A stretch of 64,000 nucleotides of DNA. It comes from PLGF01 sp052139695 (GTDB lineage: Bacteria > Verrucomicrobiota > Verrucomicrobiia > Limisphaerales > Palsa-1400). Position numbers and translations under genes: made by a program. Below are positions 1 through 7,925 of this stretch, piece by piece. Where the stretch lies: assembly GCA_052139695.1 (NCBI GenBank), contig JBKQWF010000243.1, forward strand, positions 1-64,000, given 5' to 3'. A model generated the notes under the pieces. That model searched no databases, was not told the origin of the DNA, and saw only the letters and a program-made list of their open reading frames with translations. Each line of letters starts with the position of its first letter. Position 1 is the stretch's first letter.

Positions 1-10
1 CACAATTCCC

Positions 11-28
11 CATCCGTGAAATCCGTGG
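11..28 (+). repeat. CATCCGTGAAATCCGTGG extragenic element, copy 1
   Basis: The 18 bases CATCCGTGAAATCCGTGG recur on the opposite strand at 15317-15334 with one mismatch (17 of 18). Both copies lie in spacers. Sequences of this type are scattered between genes in many environmental bacterial genomes; the function is unknown. Confidence 0.55.
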
Positions 29-167
29 TAAAATCTTCGCGAAATTGCGCGATGCTGACGGAGTGCAGTGCAAAGAACTCAAAGAGAAGAAGTTATGTCG
101 TCTCTTCTTTGCGAACTTTGCGTTCTCTTGCGGCACTTCATTTGTGGTTGCGGCTTTCCGCGCCGGG

Positions 168-194
168 CGTTTTGAGCCTTTTTGCGGCAAATCA
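168..194 (+). repeat. 27-base direct repeat, copy 1
   Basis: The block beginning CGTTTTGAGCC and ending GCGGCAAATCA is repeated exactly at 401-427. The copies are 233 bases apart in the same orientation, inside a gene-free stretch. No terminal inverted repeats or open frame suggest a transposon. Confidence 0.7.
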
Positions 195-251
195 GTCGTC
201 ACCCTCCTTTCGACCAAATTCAAGTGGATTCAAGCAAATTCAAGCGATTCC

Positions 252-269
252 ACCCGGGGTACCCCGGGT
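252..269. repeat. 18-base perfect palindrome
   Basis: ACCCGGGGTACCCCGGGT reads the same on both strands. It lies between the two copies of the 27-base repeat. It could be a hairpin core of an extragenic repeat or a protein site; nothing nearby decides between these. Confidence 0.5.
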
Positions 270-400
270 CCGCCCCTTTCGCGCCGCTTTGTCCCACTCC
301 AATCCGCAATCCGCAGTCCGCAATCCCCTCCCGCCCTTCAATACATTAGCAATTCACTGTACTTTATGACCACTGAGCCAAAACAACGTCCTTTTTTGCG

Positions 401-427
401 CGTTTTGAGCCTTTTTGCGGCAAATCA
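401..427 (+). repeat. 27-base direct repeat, copy 2
   Basis: Exact second copy of the block at 168-194, same orientation. It starts just after an unrelated TTTTTTGCG tract. Confidence 0.7.
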
Positions 428-694
428 ATCCAAGTGCCTTGCTCTGAACGGCTTCCGCATGAAATCGCGCATTTTCAATCGTGCCCGGTTGTGCCTGATC
501 AAGATTCAATCGTGCTAAGACGCGCCAAAACAAGGTATTTTTTATGCCGCCGCGCCCGCCAAATCCCTCGCTCCGTTACCACACCATTTCACTTATGATT
601 CGTCCCAATCTGCCCATTCGTAAAAGGCTCAAGACCGGAAATCGGAATCTGGGAGTGAGAGCCCAACCCGAATCATTAGAGACAGTGAGGCGGC

Positions 695-874
695 ATGGAA
701 GTTTCGGAGTCCATTCAGTGCCCTTATTGCGGGCGACGCTTTGATTTAATGATTGACACCGGCACGCCGGTGCAACGCTTCACCACTGACTGCGAAATTT
801 GTTGCCGGCCGTTCGAAGCGGTCGTCGAATGTGAGCCGGGCGAAATCCTGAATCTGGAGATTCTTTCCGGCTGA
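695..874 (+). CDS. CPXCG-motif cysteine-rich zinc-ribbon protein
   Basis: A 59-residue protein with CPYCG at residues 9-13 and a second cluster C-E-I-C-C-R-P-F at about 33-40, followed by an acidic C-terminal half rich in E and ending in ILSG. This layout is that of the Cys_rich_CPXG family: small soluble putative zinc-binding proteins of unknown role found in many proteobacteria and PVC bacteria. The ATG at 695 follows a weak GTGAGG ribosome site. The gene stands alone between gene-free stretches. Family assignment is confident because both Cys pairs and the length fit; function is unknown. Confidence 0.85.
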   Translation: MEVSESIQCPYCGRRFDLMIDTGTPVQRFTTDCEICCRPFEAVVECEPGEILNLEILSG

Positions 875-1330
875 GAACCCGTTGGACAGCAGCACGGAGC
901 GCCGTCCGCAACGGGCGCATTTCACCTGCGTCGAGATTTTAATTCCACGGAAAACCCGGAAGAAGCGGAATAGAAGTTAGAAGCGGAACCGGAGTTTTCA
1001 TGGGCGTTGTTCTCCCGAAGTTTTTCTCGACAGTCAAGCCAGGGCTGCTAAAATGCTCATACCCACATCGCCATTCTTCGATGTGGGTATGAGTTGATTG
1101 ATCCAAACCGCCTGTTTCCCCGGCCATTTCGTGGAGCGCCTCTCCCTTTCAAAAAGTTTTTCTGTCAAAATCTCCCTTCCTCCGCCCCCTTCCTCCAGGC
1201 TGGATTTTGAATTCTTTTCTCCCACTAAACTGAGCCAGGAGGAAGCCTCGACCAAGGTGAGATGCTCCCGTCCGCAATGCCGTCCAGAAAGAAGGCTGTT
1301 CACCAACCCGCCATCCTGCCATAATTCGCC
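875..1330. other. Intergenic stretch with one strong hairpin
   Basis: Between the CPXCG gene and the membrane protein at 1331 I see only frames with no family resemblance. The one clear structure is the perfect inverted repeat at 1056-1093. Confidence 0.6.
1056..1093. repeat. Perfect 15-base inverted repeat (hairpin)
   Basis: CTCATACCCACATCG (1056-1070) and its exact reverse complement (1079-1093) flank the 8-base loop CCATTCTT. There is no T-run on either side, so it is not a standard intrinsic terminator. It lies 182 bases after the CPXCG stop codon and 238 bases before the next start. It may be a transcript-end hairpin, a protein-binding palindrome or an extragenic repeat. Confidence 0.7.
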
Positions 1331-1993
1331 ATGCTGAAAATCGCGACCGCGCTGATCGTTTTTCTGGGAGGCTTCTCCGTCATGGTGCTGGAGGTCGTCG
1401 GCACGCGCTATCTGGCCAAGGATTTTGGCGATTCGTTCTATGTCTGGATCAGCCAGATTGGCGTGATTTTGATCGCGCTGGCGCTGGGTTACTCGATTGG
1501 CGGGTCGCTGGCGGACCGGTTTCGGCGCACGATTTTTCTGGCCGTGCCCATGGCCGTGGCGGGATTGTTCATCTTTTTCATTCCCAAACTCGCCCCGCCC
1601 TTGGTCAAAGCCATCACCAGTCGCCATCACGGGACGGACGTCTCGGCCCTCTGGGACAAATTGGACCCGGTGATGGGCAGCACCGTGGTGTTCTTCCTGC
1701 CGTGCTTTGTCCTGGCCGTCATTTCGCCGTACATGGTGCGGGTGGCGGCGCGCCGGCTGGACCGGGTGGGAACGACCAGCGGCCTGATTTACGCGGCCAG
1801 CACGGTGGGGAGCATCGCCGGCGTTTTTATTTCCGGTTATATTTTCATTCAGTATCTTTCCATCCCGACCATTTTCCAGGCGACGGGCGTGGTTACTTTG
1901 TGTCTGGCGGCGTTATGCCTGGCGATGGACAAGTGGCTCAAGGCGGTGGAAATCGGGGAAGCGGCCCGGCAAACCGAGGAGGCAACACCGTAA
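1331..1993 (+). CDS. Membrane half of a fused-MFS/spermidine-synthase-type system
   Basis: A 220-residue integral membrane protein with about six hydrophobic helices. The start (GGFSVMVLEVVGTRYLAKDFG) and the later GLIYAASTVGSIAGVFISGY stretch match the N-terminal membrane region of proteins annotated as 'fused MFS/spermidine synthase'. In those proteins one chain carries both membrane and synthase regions; here the chain stops after the membrane region and the synthase-like half is the next gene, 49 bases on. The first ATG at 1331 opens directly into the first helix and fits. The function of this membrane region is unknown in the family; transport of a product of the partner enzyme is a guess. 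Confidence 0.75.
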   Translation: MLKIATALIVFLGGFSVMVLEVVGTRYLAKDFGDSFYVWISQIGVILIALALGYSIGGSLADRFRRTIFLAVPMAVAGLFIFFIPKLAPPLVKAITSRHHGTDVSALWDKLDPVMGSTVVFFLPCFVLAVISPYMVRVAARRLDRVGTTSGLIYAASTVGSIAGVFISGYIFIQYLSIPTIFQATGVVTLCLAALCLAMDKWLKAVEIGEAARQTEEATP

Positions 1994-2042
1994 CTTTCCG
2001 GCGGAAAAGAGCGTCTATGTTTAAAACAGGAATCATGTCAAA

Positions 2043-3002
2043 ATGAAAATTTTCAACCGGCATTCTTTGAACAACATCTTTCCCCTCCCCGCCAGATGGC
2101 TGCCGGGTCTGGCCGTCCTGCTCTGCGGCTGGAGCGGTTTCGCCCAACCGGGCAAGCAGGTGATCTTTGAGCGCATTTCCCAGTATCATCATATTCAGGT
2201 GTATGACGAGGAGGGCATCCGTACCCTGAGCTTCAACGGTTCGTGGGAGACGAAGATGTCGCTGGCCAATCCGTTGACTGGGCATTTTGAATACACGGAG
2301 TATTTTCAGATGCCCTTCCTCTGGAATCCGAACATCAAGCATGTGCTGATGGCCGGCCTGGGCGGCGGCAGCACGCAGCGCGCCTACCAGCACTACTTCA
2401 CCAATGTGACGGTGGATACGGTGGAAATTGACCCGGTGGTGGTGGAGGTGGCGAAGAAGTATTTTCATGTGACCGAGACCAACAATTCGCGGATTCACAC
2501 CAACGACGCGCGGGTTTTCCTGAACCGTTCGACCAACCATTATGACGTCATCCTGATGGACGCCTACTCGACGACGCCGCCTTACGGCTCGTCCCTGCCG
2601 CCGCACTTGACGACCAAGGAATTCTTCACCCTGGCCAGCGCCCACCTCACGACCAACGGCGTGCTGGGCTATAATGTCATCGGCCAAATCACCGGCTCGC
2701 GCGAGAACCTGGTCGCCGCCCTCTATCGCACGTTGAAGGAGGTCTTTCCGCAGGTTTATCTCTTCCCGGCGGAGGAAAGCCAGAACATCGTCTTCATCGC
2801 GACCAAGGACCCGGAGCTGATGACCTGGTCCGACGCGCAGTTGACGGGTAACGCGCGCGTCCGCGCCGGGGTGGTCACGCTGCCTACTTTTTCGGCGCGG
2901 ACGAGAAACTTCAACAACCGCCCGCCCTCCACCGCGACCAACTCCACCATTCTGACCGATGACTTCTGCCCGATTGAAAGGCTGATGGAAGATTCGAGAT
3001 AA
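2043..3002 (+). CDS. Exported spermidine-synthase-like aminopropyl/methyltransferase-fold protein
   Basis: A 319-residue protein. Residues 1-35 look like a signal peptide (basic start, then LPGLAVLLCGWSGFAQ). After that come the spermidine-synthase fold landmarks: GLGGGST nucleotide loop, TVEIDPVVVEVAKKYF acidic ribose-binding strand and LMDAYS at the catalytic-strand position. The usual D-x-x-D-P-x-G-P motif of true spermidine synthases is replaced by D-A-Y-S-T-T-P-P-Y-G, so polyamine synthesis is doubtful. The upstream gene supplies the missing membrane half. An AGGA ribosome site precedes the ATG at rather long spacing, and a three-codon ATG TCA AAA TGA lies across the start. The decarboxylase gene begins 6 bases after the stop. 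Confidence 0.75.
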   Translation: MKIFNRHSLNNIFPLPARWLPGLAVLLCGWSGFAQPGKQVIFERISQYHHIQVYDEEGIRTLSFNGSWETKMSLANPLTGHFEYTEYFQMPFLWNPNIKHVLMAGLGGGSTQRAYQHYFTNVTVDTVEIDPVVVEVAKKYFHVTETNNSRIHTNDARVFLNRSTNHYDVILMDAYSTTPPYGSSLPPHLTTKEFFTLASAHLTTNGVLGYNVIGQITGSRENLVAALYRTLKEVFPQVYLFPAEESQNIVFIATKDPELMTWSDAQLTGNARVRAGVVTLPTFSARTRNFNNRPPSTATNSTILTDDFCPIERLMEDSR

Positions 3003-3008
3003 GGCGTT

Positions 3009-4664
3009 ATGGCCAATCCGACCGCAGGCGAGTTTTTATTTGACTATCTGTATGACAAAGGCGTGACGCACGCCTTCGGGCTGCCGGGGGATTTCGCGCT
3101 GCCGCTGTTCCGCTGGCTGGACCGCTCGAAGATCAAGCTCATCACCATGACGCACGAGCCGTCGGTCGGTTTTGCCGCCGACGGCTACGCGCGGCTGAAG
3201 GGTTTGGGCGTGGCCTGCGTCACCTACTGCGTGGGCGGATTGAATCTGGTCAATCCGGTGGCGTGCGCTTACGCGGAAAAGAGCCGCGTGCTGGTCATCT
3301 CCGGCGGGCCGGGCATCAATGATCGCCGGCTGGATCCGTTGCTCCATCATAAAGTGCGCACCTTCGACACCCAGCGCCGCATTTTCGAGGAAGTCACCTG
3401 CGCCACCGCCGTGCTTCTGGACGCGGCCACGGCGGCGTCGGAAATCATGCGGGTGGTCGAAGAGGTGATGGCGCAGTGCCGGCCGGGCTACATTGAGGTT
3501 CCCTTTGACATGGTGGACCAGCCGATCAAGCTGCCGCATCCGCGCCGGGCGGCGGCGCCGGTGAGCGACCGGGAAAACCTGGAGGCGTGCCTGAAGGAGG
3601 CGGCGGAAATGATTGGCGGCGCGAAGCAGCCGGTCATTGTCGCGGACGTGGAACTGCATCGTCATGGTTTGACGGACCTGGCGCTGGCGATTGCGGAAAA
3701 ATTCAACATCCCCATCGCGGCCACGCTGCTTTCCAAGAGCGTCATCCGCGAGACGCATCCCAATTACATCGGCGTTTACAGCGGCGGCCTGTCCGAGCCG
3801 GCGTGCCAGAATTATGTCGAGACCAGCGATTGCGCGATTCTGCTCGGCGCGTTCATCTCGGATGTGTTCCTGGGACTTTTTACCGCCAAGCTGGACCGCA
3901 AGAACTGCATTCTGGCCACGACGGAGAAAACGCGCCTCGGGCTGCACGGCTACGATCAGGTCCTGTTCAAGGATTTTCTGGAAGGGCTGCGGGACGCGCC
4001 CATCCGGCCCAAGCCGCCGCTGAAGAATCCCAATCCGGCGGTGAAGCTCAAGCCCCTGACCGCGGCAGAACGCGCCGGGCCGCTGGATGTCGAGGCCTTT
4101 TTCCGCGTCGTCGGGCTGACGATGAAGGAAGGCAGCAACGTGGTGTGCGACACGGGCGACGCGCTCATTGGCGCGATTGGACTGCGCACCTCGCAGCGCA
4201 ATAATTTCATGGCCGACGCCTACTATCTTTCCATGGGTTTTGCCACGCCGGCGGCCATCGGAGCGATGGCGGCGGACCCCAAAGGGCGCACTATTGCCAT
4301 CGTGGGCGACGGCGCTTTTCAAATGACCGGGATGGAACTGTCCACCGCGGCCAAGGAGGGATTCAAGCCGATTGTCTGCATCCTCAACAACGACGGCTAC
4401 GGCACGCAGCGCCATATTATTGACGGGAAATTCAACAACATCCACCGGTGGGATTACACCAAAATCTGCGATCTGCTGGGTTACGGCGCCGGGTTGCGGG
4501 TCAAGACCAAAGGCGAATTGGAGGAGGCGCTGAAGAAGGCCTTTGCCGACGAGAGCCAAATGTATGTGATCGAGGTGGTGCTGCCGCGCGACAGTTGCAG
4601 CCCCGCCATGTCGCGCTTTGCCGCCCAGATCGCGAACGAGAGAGATGTCAACAGGAAAGGTTAA
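3009..4664 (+). CDS. TPP-dependent 2-oxoacid decarboxylase (pyruvate/indolepyruvate decarboxylase family)
   Basis: A 551-residue enzyme with the three-domain thiamine diphosphate layout. The N-terminal Pyr domain has GLPGDFALPLF and the activating Glu in MTHEPSVGFAADGYAR. The paired histidines of pyruvate and indolepyruvate decarboxylases appear as LLHHKVRTFD. The C-terminal PP domain carries the metal-binding run GDGAFQMTGMEL through NNDGYGTQR. Length is normal for the family (about 550). It removes CO2 from a 2-oxoacid to give an aldehyde; pyruvate, indolepyruvate and branched-chain oxoacids are all possible and the substrate cannot be read from the sequence. It probably shares a transcript with the two genes upstream. 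The group II intron begins just after its stop codon. Confidence 0.85.
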   Translation: MANPTAGEFLFDYLYDKGVTHAFGLPGDFALPLFRWLDRSKIKLITMTHEPSVGFAADGYARLKGLGVACVTYCVGGLNLVNPVACAYAEKSRVLVISGGPGINDRRLDPLLHHKVRTFDTQRRIFEEVTCATAVLLDAATAASEIMRVVEEVMAQCRPGYIEVPFDMVDQPIKLPHPRRAAAPVSDRENLEACLKEAAEMIGGAKQPVIVADVELHRHGLTDLALAIAEKFNIPIAATLLSKSVIRETHPNYIGVYSGGLSEPACQNYVETSDCAILLGAFISDVFLGLFTAKLDRKNCILATTEKTRLGLHGYDQVLFKDFLEGLRDAPIRPKPPLKNPNPAVKLKPLTAAERAGPLDVEAFFRVVGLTMKEGSNVVCDTGDALIGAIGLRTSQRNNFMADAYYLSMGFATPAAIGAMAADPKGRTIAIVGDGAFQMTGMELSTAAKEGFKPIVCILNNDGYGTQRHIIDGKFNNIHRWDYTKICDLLGYGAGLRVKTKGELEEALKKAFADESQMYVIEVVLPRDSCSPAMSRFAAQIANERDVNRKG

Positions 4665-4998
4665 AGGATAGTCCGCAGAACGGACGGGCCAATACGGTCC
4701 GCGACACAAACTCGATACGGCCTGATGCGACTGACGAGACTGCGAGTAAAGAGCGAAGTCCGAAGAACCGCCGGGAGCGACAAAAGCGAAGCGGTGGCCA
4801 GGGCCGCCCGGAACAAGAAGTATGGCCGGAAGACGGGGGCGCATGGGGTGGTTGGAGACGGAATGTCCGGAAATGCACGTTCGGTAATCAAGGAGACCTG
4901 TCCTGGTGCTGGAAGGAGCAGGGCAGGAGTCAGAGCCCCCGTAGTAGCGACAAAGCGGGTAACGACCGTGGAGCCAAGGGGGGCAGGAAAGTGGAAGC

Positions 4999-6341
4999 GT
5001 GAAAGAAACACCATCGCAATTCAAACTGCCGGGAGTGCCTCAGGCTAAACAAGGCAGAGAAGCCCCCCAGCGATGGGAGTGGACGGAAGCAAGCGTGTGG
5101 ACAGAACGCATGTTGGAAACCCTCGAAAGAGGAATCAAAGGAGGCAAATGGTTCAGTTTGATGGATAAAGTATGGAAAAGGGAAAACCTGCAAAGCGCCT
5201 TGAGAAGGGTGGTAGAAAACAAGGGCGCGGCCGGAGTGGACGGCCAGAAGGCAGAGCCGTATCTGCGGGAAAGCCCCCGCCGGCTGGAACAAGTGCAGGA
5301 GATGCTGAGAAAAGGGCAATACACCCCCCAACCCGTCAAGCGGGTCTGGATACCCAAGTTGGGCAGCAAGGAACTCAGGCCGCTGGGAGTCCCGGCGGTG
5401 GAGGATCGCGTCGTGCAAACGGCGGTGCGAAATGTCATCGAACCGATATTCGAGAACATCTTTGCCGAGCACAGCTACGGATTCAGGCCGCGACGCGGGG
5501 CCAAAGAGGCACTGCGGCGAGTAGATCAACTGCTCGACGCGGGCCGCGTCTGGGTGGTGGATGCCGACCTCAAAGGCTACTTCGATTCGATTCCGCAGGA
5601 TAGAATGATGGCAGCGGTCGCTGAGCACATTGCCGACGGGCCTCTCTTGGAGTTAATCCAGAGGTTCCTCAAGCAAGGAGTCATGGAAAGCGGTAAAGGA
5701 TGGCAGCCGACGGAAAAAGGGACGCCCCAAGGGGCGGTCATCAGCCCGCTCTTAGCCAACATTACCTGAATCCCTTGGACCATGTGATGGCCCAAGGGGG
5801 ACGAGAGATGGTGCGCTACGCGGACGACTTTGTCATCCTGTGCCGGAGCGAGAAGGAAGCCAATGAGGTGCTGGAACAATTAGGCCGCTGGGTGGCGGGA
5901 GCGGGGTTGACCCTGCACCCGACCAAAACGCGGATTGTCAATGCCAGTCAAAAGGGTGGCTTTGATTTTCTCGGGTATCACTTTGAGCGAGACTACCGCT
6001 GGCCGCGCCCAAAGAGCCTGGACAAATTCAGAGAAACGATTCGGCAAAAGACCGGGCGTTTAAGACCCGGCAGCATCGACGACATCATCGGAGAGGTGAA
6101 CCGGACACTACGAGGCTGGTTTGAGTACTTCAAGCACAGTATCCATGGGGTGTTCGTGAGGGAAGAAGGATGGGTGCGCGGAAGACTCAGGGCCATCCTG
6201 AGAAAGCGGCACAAAGGAAAAGGTCGCGCGCGCGGCATCGACCATCAACACTGGCCCAACGCCTACTTCGCCGACTTGGGGCTATTCTCCTTAGCCATAG
6301 CTCGAAGGCAAGCGATCCAATCTCGCAAGAGAACCCACTGA
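4999..6341 (+). pseudogene. ltrA: Group II intron reverse transcriptase/maturase, one-base frameshift
   Basis: The first frame (4999-5769) holds the N-terminal RT0-RT4 blocks, with the first catalytic Asp in VDADLKGYFDSI and the GTPQGAVISPLLANI block, then hits TGA at 5767. The second frame picks up at once with YLNPLDH, the catalytic YADD in RYADDFVILC, the maturase X domain (RGWFEYFKHS) and a short basic C-terminus ending at 6341. The expected codons for ANIYLNP need one more T (or C) at about 5763, so the defect is a single-base loss in a short T run. No HNH endonuclease domain is seen. It is either a real inactivating mutation or a sequencing error; otherwise the protein looks complete. 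Confidence 0.85.
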
Positions 6342-6346
6342 CTGGA

Positions 6347-6416
6347 AAGCCGGATGCCCGAAACGGGCCTGTCCGGTTTGGAGGGGTGAGGTTCAAACCC
6401 TCGTCCCTACCCCTAT
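6347..6416 (+). ncRNA. Group II intron domains V and VI
   Basis: Domain V is 6347-6379: AAGCCGGA pairs with TCCGGTTT, followed by a two-base bulge on each side and a GCCC/GGGC stem capped by GAAAC, with the catalytic AGC near its base. The following 37 bases fold as a domain VI-like stem (AGGGG with CCCCT) containing an unpaired A candidate for the branch point, and end in AT, as bacterial introns often do. Confidence 0.75.
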
Positions 6417-6440
6417 CCCGGAAATTCGCCAATGATTGGG

Positions 6441-6456
6441 GAAGGTGGCAACCTTC
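6441..6456 (-). terminator. Hairpin at the end of the DUF1501 gene
   Basis: GAAGGT and ACCTTC pair perfectly around a GGCA loop, touching the TAG stop codon of the minus-strand DUF1501 gene. There is no clear T tract, so it is a short terminator-like hairpin rather than a strong intrinsic terminator. Confidence 0.4.
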
Positions 6457-7925
6457 TACGCTATCATGGCGTCGATGGGCTGGCCTTTGCCGAGGTTGGT
6501 GACGTAAAAGGGGCGGCCTTCGGTTACGTAATTGTGGTCCGGCGGAATGCCGAGGGCCTTATAAATGGTGGCGTGGGCGTCGCTTAAGCCGACTACATTC
6601 TCAACAGGCACCATGGGATGGTGGGGCGCGGTTTTGCCGTGGACATAGCCGCCTTTGAAGCCGCCGCCGAAAAAGAGCATCTGGTTGCCGCTGCTGAAAT
6701 GGCCGTGGAACCCGTACATTTTCTCGTTCTCAATCGTCAAGTGTTCGCCGTTGTGCCGTTCCGCGTCCCCCTCCGGCTCGACTCCCGCGGAGGGCGCGCT
6801 GGCAATGGTGCGCCCAAATTCCGTCGCCACGCAGACCAAGGTCCGTTGCAGCAGGCCGCGCTCGTGGAGATCGCGGATCAGTTGCGCGATGGGGCCGTCA
6901 ATTTGTTTCTTCATCTCGACCATGCGCTGGCGGCCGTTTTCGTGCATGTCAAAGCCTTTGAAGGGCCCGTACTGATATTCCACCTGCACGTAACGGGCGC
7001 CGGACTCGACCAAGCGCCGCGCCAGGAGGCAGCCTTCGCCAAAACGCTGCCCGTAATAGTAGCTGCTGTCGATTTGCTCCGCGGCGGTGATTTTCGGGCG
7101 ATAAGCGGCGAGGGTGGCGGGCTTTTCATCGCGGGCGTAATTGAAGGCCTTCTTGACAGGAGAATCCATCATGGCGCGGGCTGCTTCCATCATTTGCATG
7201 TAATCCTCGGCTTTGCGCGCCTGGCGCAGTTCTTCCGGCCCGGCGGACACCAGCGCGGAAAGATAGGCTTGACGACGGTCGAGGCGCCGCATCTCCATGC
7301 CGCTGGCCGCATTGAGGGTGGAAAGGCCTTTGGCCGGGTCAGGAATCATGAAGGGCGCGTAATTAATCCCGTAGAAACCCGGCCCGATATATTCGCTGAT
7401 GAAAAGCTTCTCTTCATCGCTTGTGTCGATGTCGCGCCCGACGTAGATGTAAGGAGGCACCTGCGGATCACGCCGGCCGAGAGTGCGCGCCACGACCGCC
7501 CCGATGCTGGGCGCCTTGACCCCGACGGGGAAAAGGTAGCCGGTCATCATATAATACTGCGCCTTCAAATGAATGGCCCCGAACCGCGTGGCGTAGCTCA
7601 AGCTGCGCAGAATGGTTCCATGATGCATGACCGAGGCGATGTTCTCCAAACCGTCGCCCAGAAAAATGCCGTCCGCCGACGTGGGAATGGCCTTGCAAGT
7701 GCCGAGCAGTTCGCTGCCTTTCATCCCTTGGCGGTAAGGGGTGAATTCCTTGGGGTCCCAGAGATCGGTTTGCGCCATGCCGCCGGGCAGCCAGATCATA
7801 ATCATGGCGTCGGCCTTGGGCTTGAGGAGCGGGGCGGCAGCTTCGGCCCGTGCGCGTGTTCCCATGCTGGCGCCGGCGGCGGCGAGCGCCGCCGTGGCAA
7901 TGAATTGACGTCGATTGACTTTCAT
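6456..7925 (-). CDS. DUF1501 family protein, Tat-exported
   Basis: A 489-residue protein opening with a twin-arginine signal (NRRQFIATAALAAAG ... TRARA). The rest shows the DUF1501 pattern: IMIWLPGGMAQTDLWDPK, a GSELLGTCKAIPTSADGIFLGDGLE region, CVATEFGRTI and GFHGHFS near the end. DUF1501 proteins are alkaline-phosphatase-superfamily relatives abundant in Planctomycetes and Verrucomicrobia and almost always paired with a DUF1549/DUF1553 gene, as here: this start codon directly abuts the stop of the partner upstream. The pair is generally linked to breakdown of complex polysaccharides, but no enzymatic activity is established to my knowledge. Confidence 0.9.
   Translation of the reverse strand: MKVNRRQFIATAALAAAGASMGTRARAEAAAPLLKPKADAMIMIWLPGGMAQTDLWDPKEFTPYRQGMKGSELLGTCKAIPTSADGIFLGDGLENIASVMHHGTILRSLSYATRFGAIHLKAQYYMMTGYLFPVGVKAPSIGAVVARTLGRRDPQVPPYIYVGRDIDTSDEEKLFISEYIGPGFYGINYAPFMIPDPAKGLSTLNAASGMEMRRLDRRQAYLSALVSAGPEELRQARKAEDYMQMMEAARAMMDSPVKKAFNYARDEKPATLAAYRPKITAAEQIDSSYYYGQRFGEGCLLARRLVESGARYVQVEYQYGPFKGFDMHENGRQRMVEMKKQIDGPIAQLIRDLHERGLLQRTLVCVATEFGRTIASAPSAGVEPEGDAERHNGEHLTIENEKMYGFHGHFSSGNQMLFFGGGFKGGYVHGKTAPHHPMVPVENVVGLSDAHATIYKALGIPPDHNYVTEGRPFYVTNLGKGQPIDAMIA

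Larger units (their letters stand above)
1..694. other. Gene-free stretch with extragenic repeats
   Basis: I see no convincing gene here. Open frames exist on the plus strand, but their translations are low-complexity, match no family I know and overlap one another in two frames. The DNA contains a short CATCCGTGAAATCCGTGG element (11-28), a 27-base direct repeat (168-194 and 401-427) and an 18-base perfect palindrome (252-269). It reads like the repeat-rich spacers common in verrucomicrobial and planctomycete chromosomes. Confidence 0.6.
4671..6416 (+). mobile_element. Group II intron (retroelement) with frameshifted maturase
   Basis: The element has about 330 bases of structured non-coding 5' sequence (including AAACTCGATACGG, typical of intron domain I), an internal reverse transcriptase/maturase frame, and a 3' end with domain V and domain VI-like hairpins finishing in CCCCTAT. 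The 3' boundary at 6416 is fairly secure. The 5' boundary is a guess; I placed it at GTCCGC just after the decarboxylase stop. The intron sits in the convergent space between that gene and the DUF1501 gene, about 25 bases beyond the latter's end hairpin, so no gene is interrupted. Confidence 0.8.

Noticed and set aside
16..518. Two overlapping plus-strand frames at the window start
   Set aside because: They cover repeats and a palindrome in different frames; composition and lack of similarity argue against genes.
3036..5024. Long minus-strand open frame of 662 codons
   Set aside because: It lies opposite the decarboxylase and intron, has no family resemblance and is explained by high GC at third codon positions.
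6380..6416. tRNA T-arm-like GGTTCAAACCC
   Set aside because: It belongs to the domain VI hairpin of the group II intron; no acceptor, D or anticodon arms surround it.
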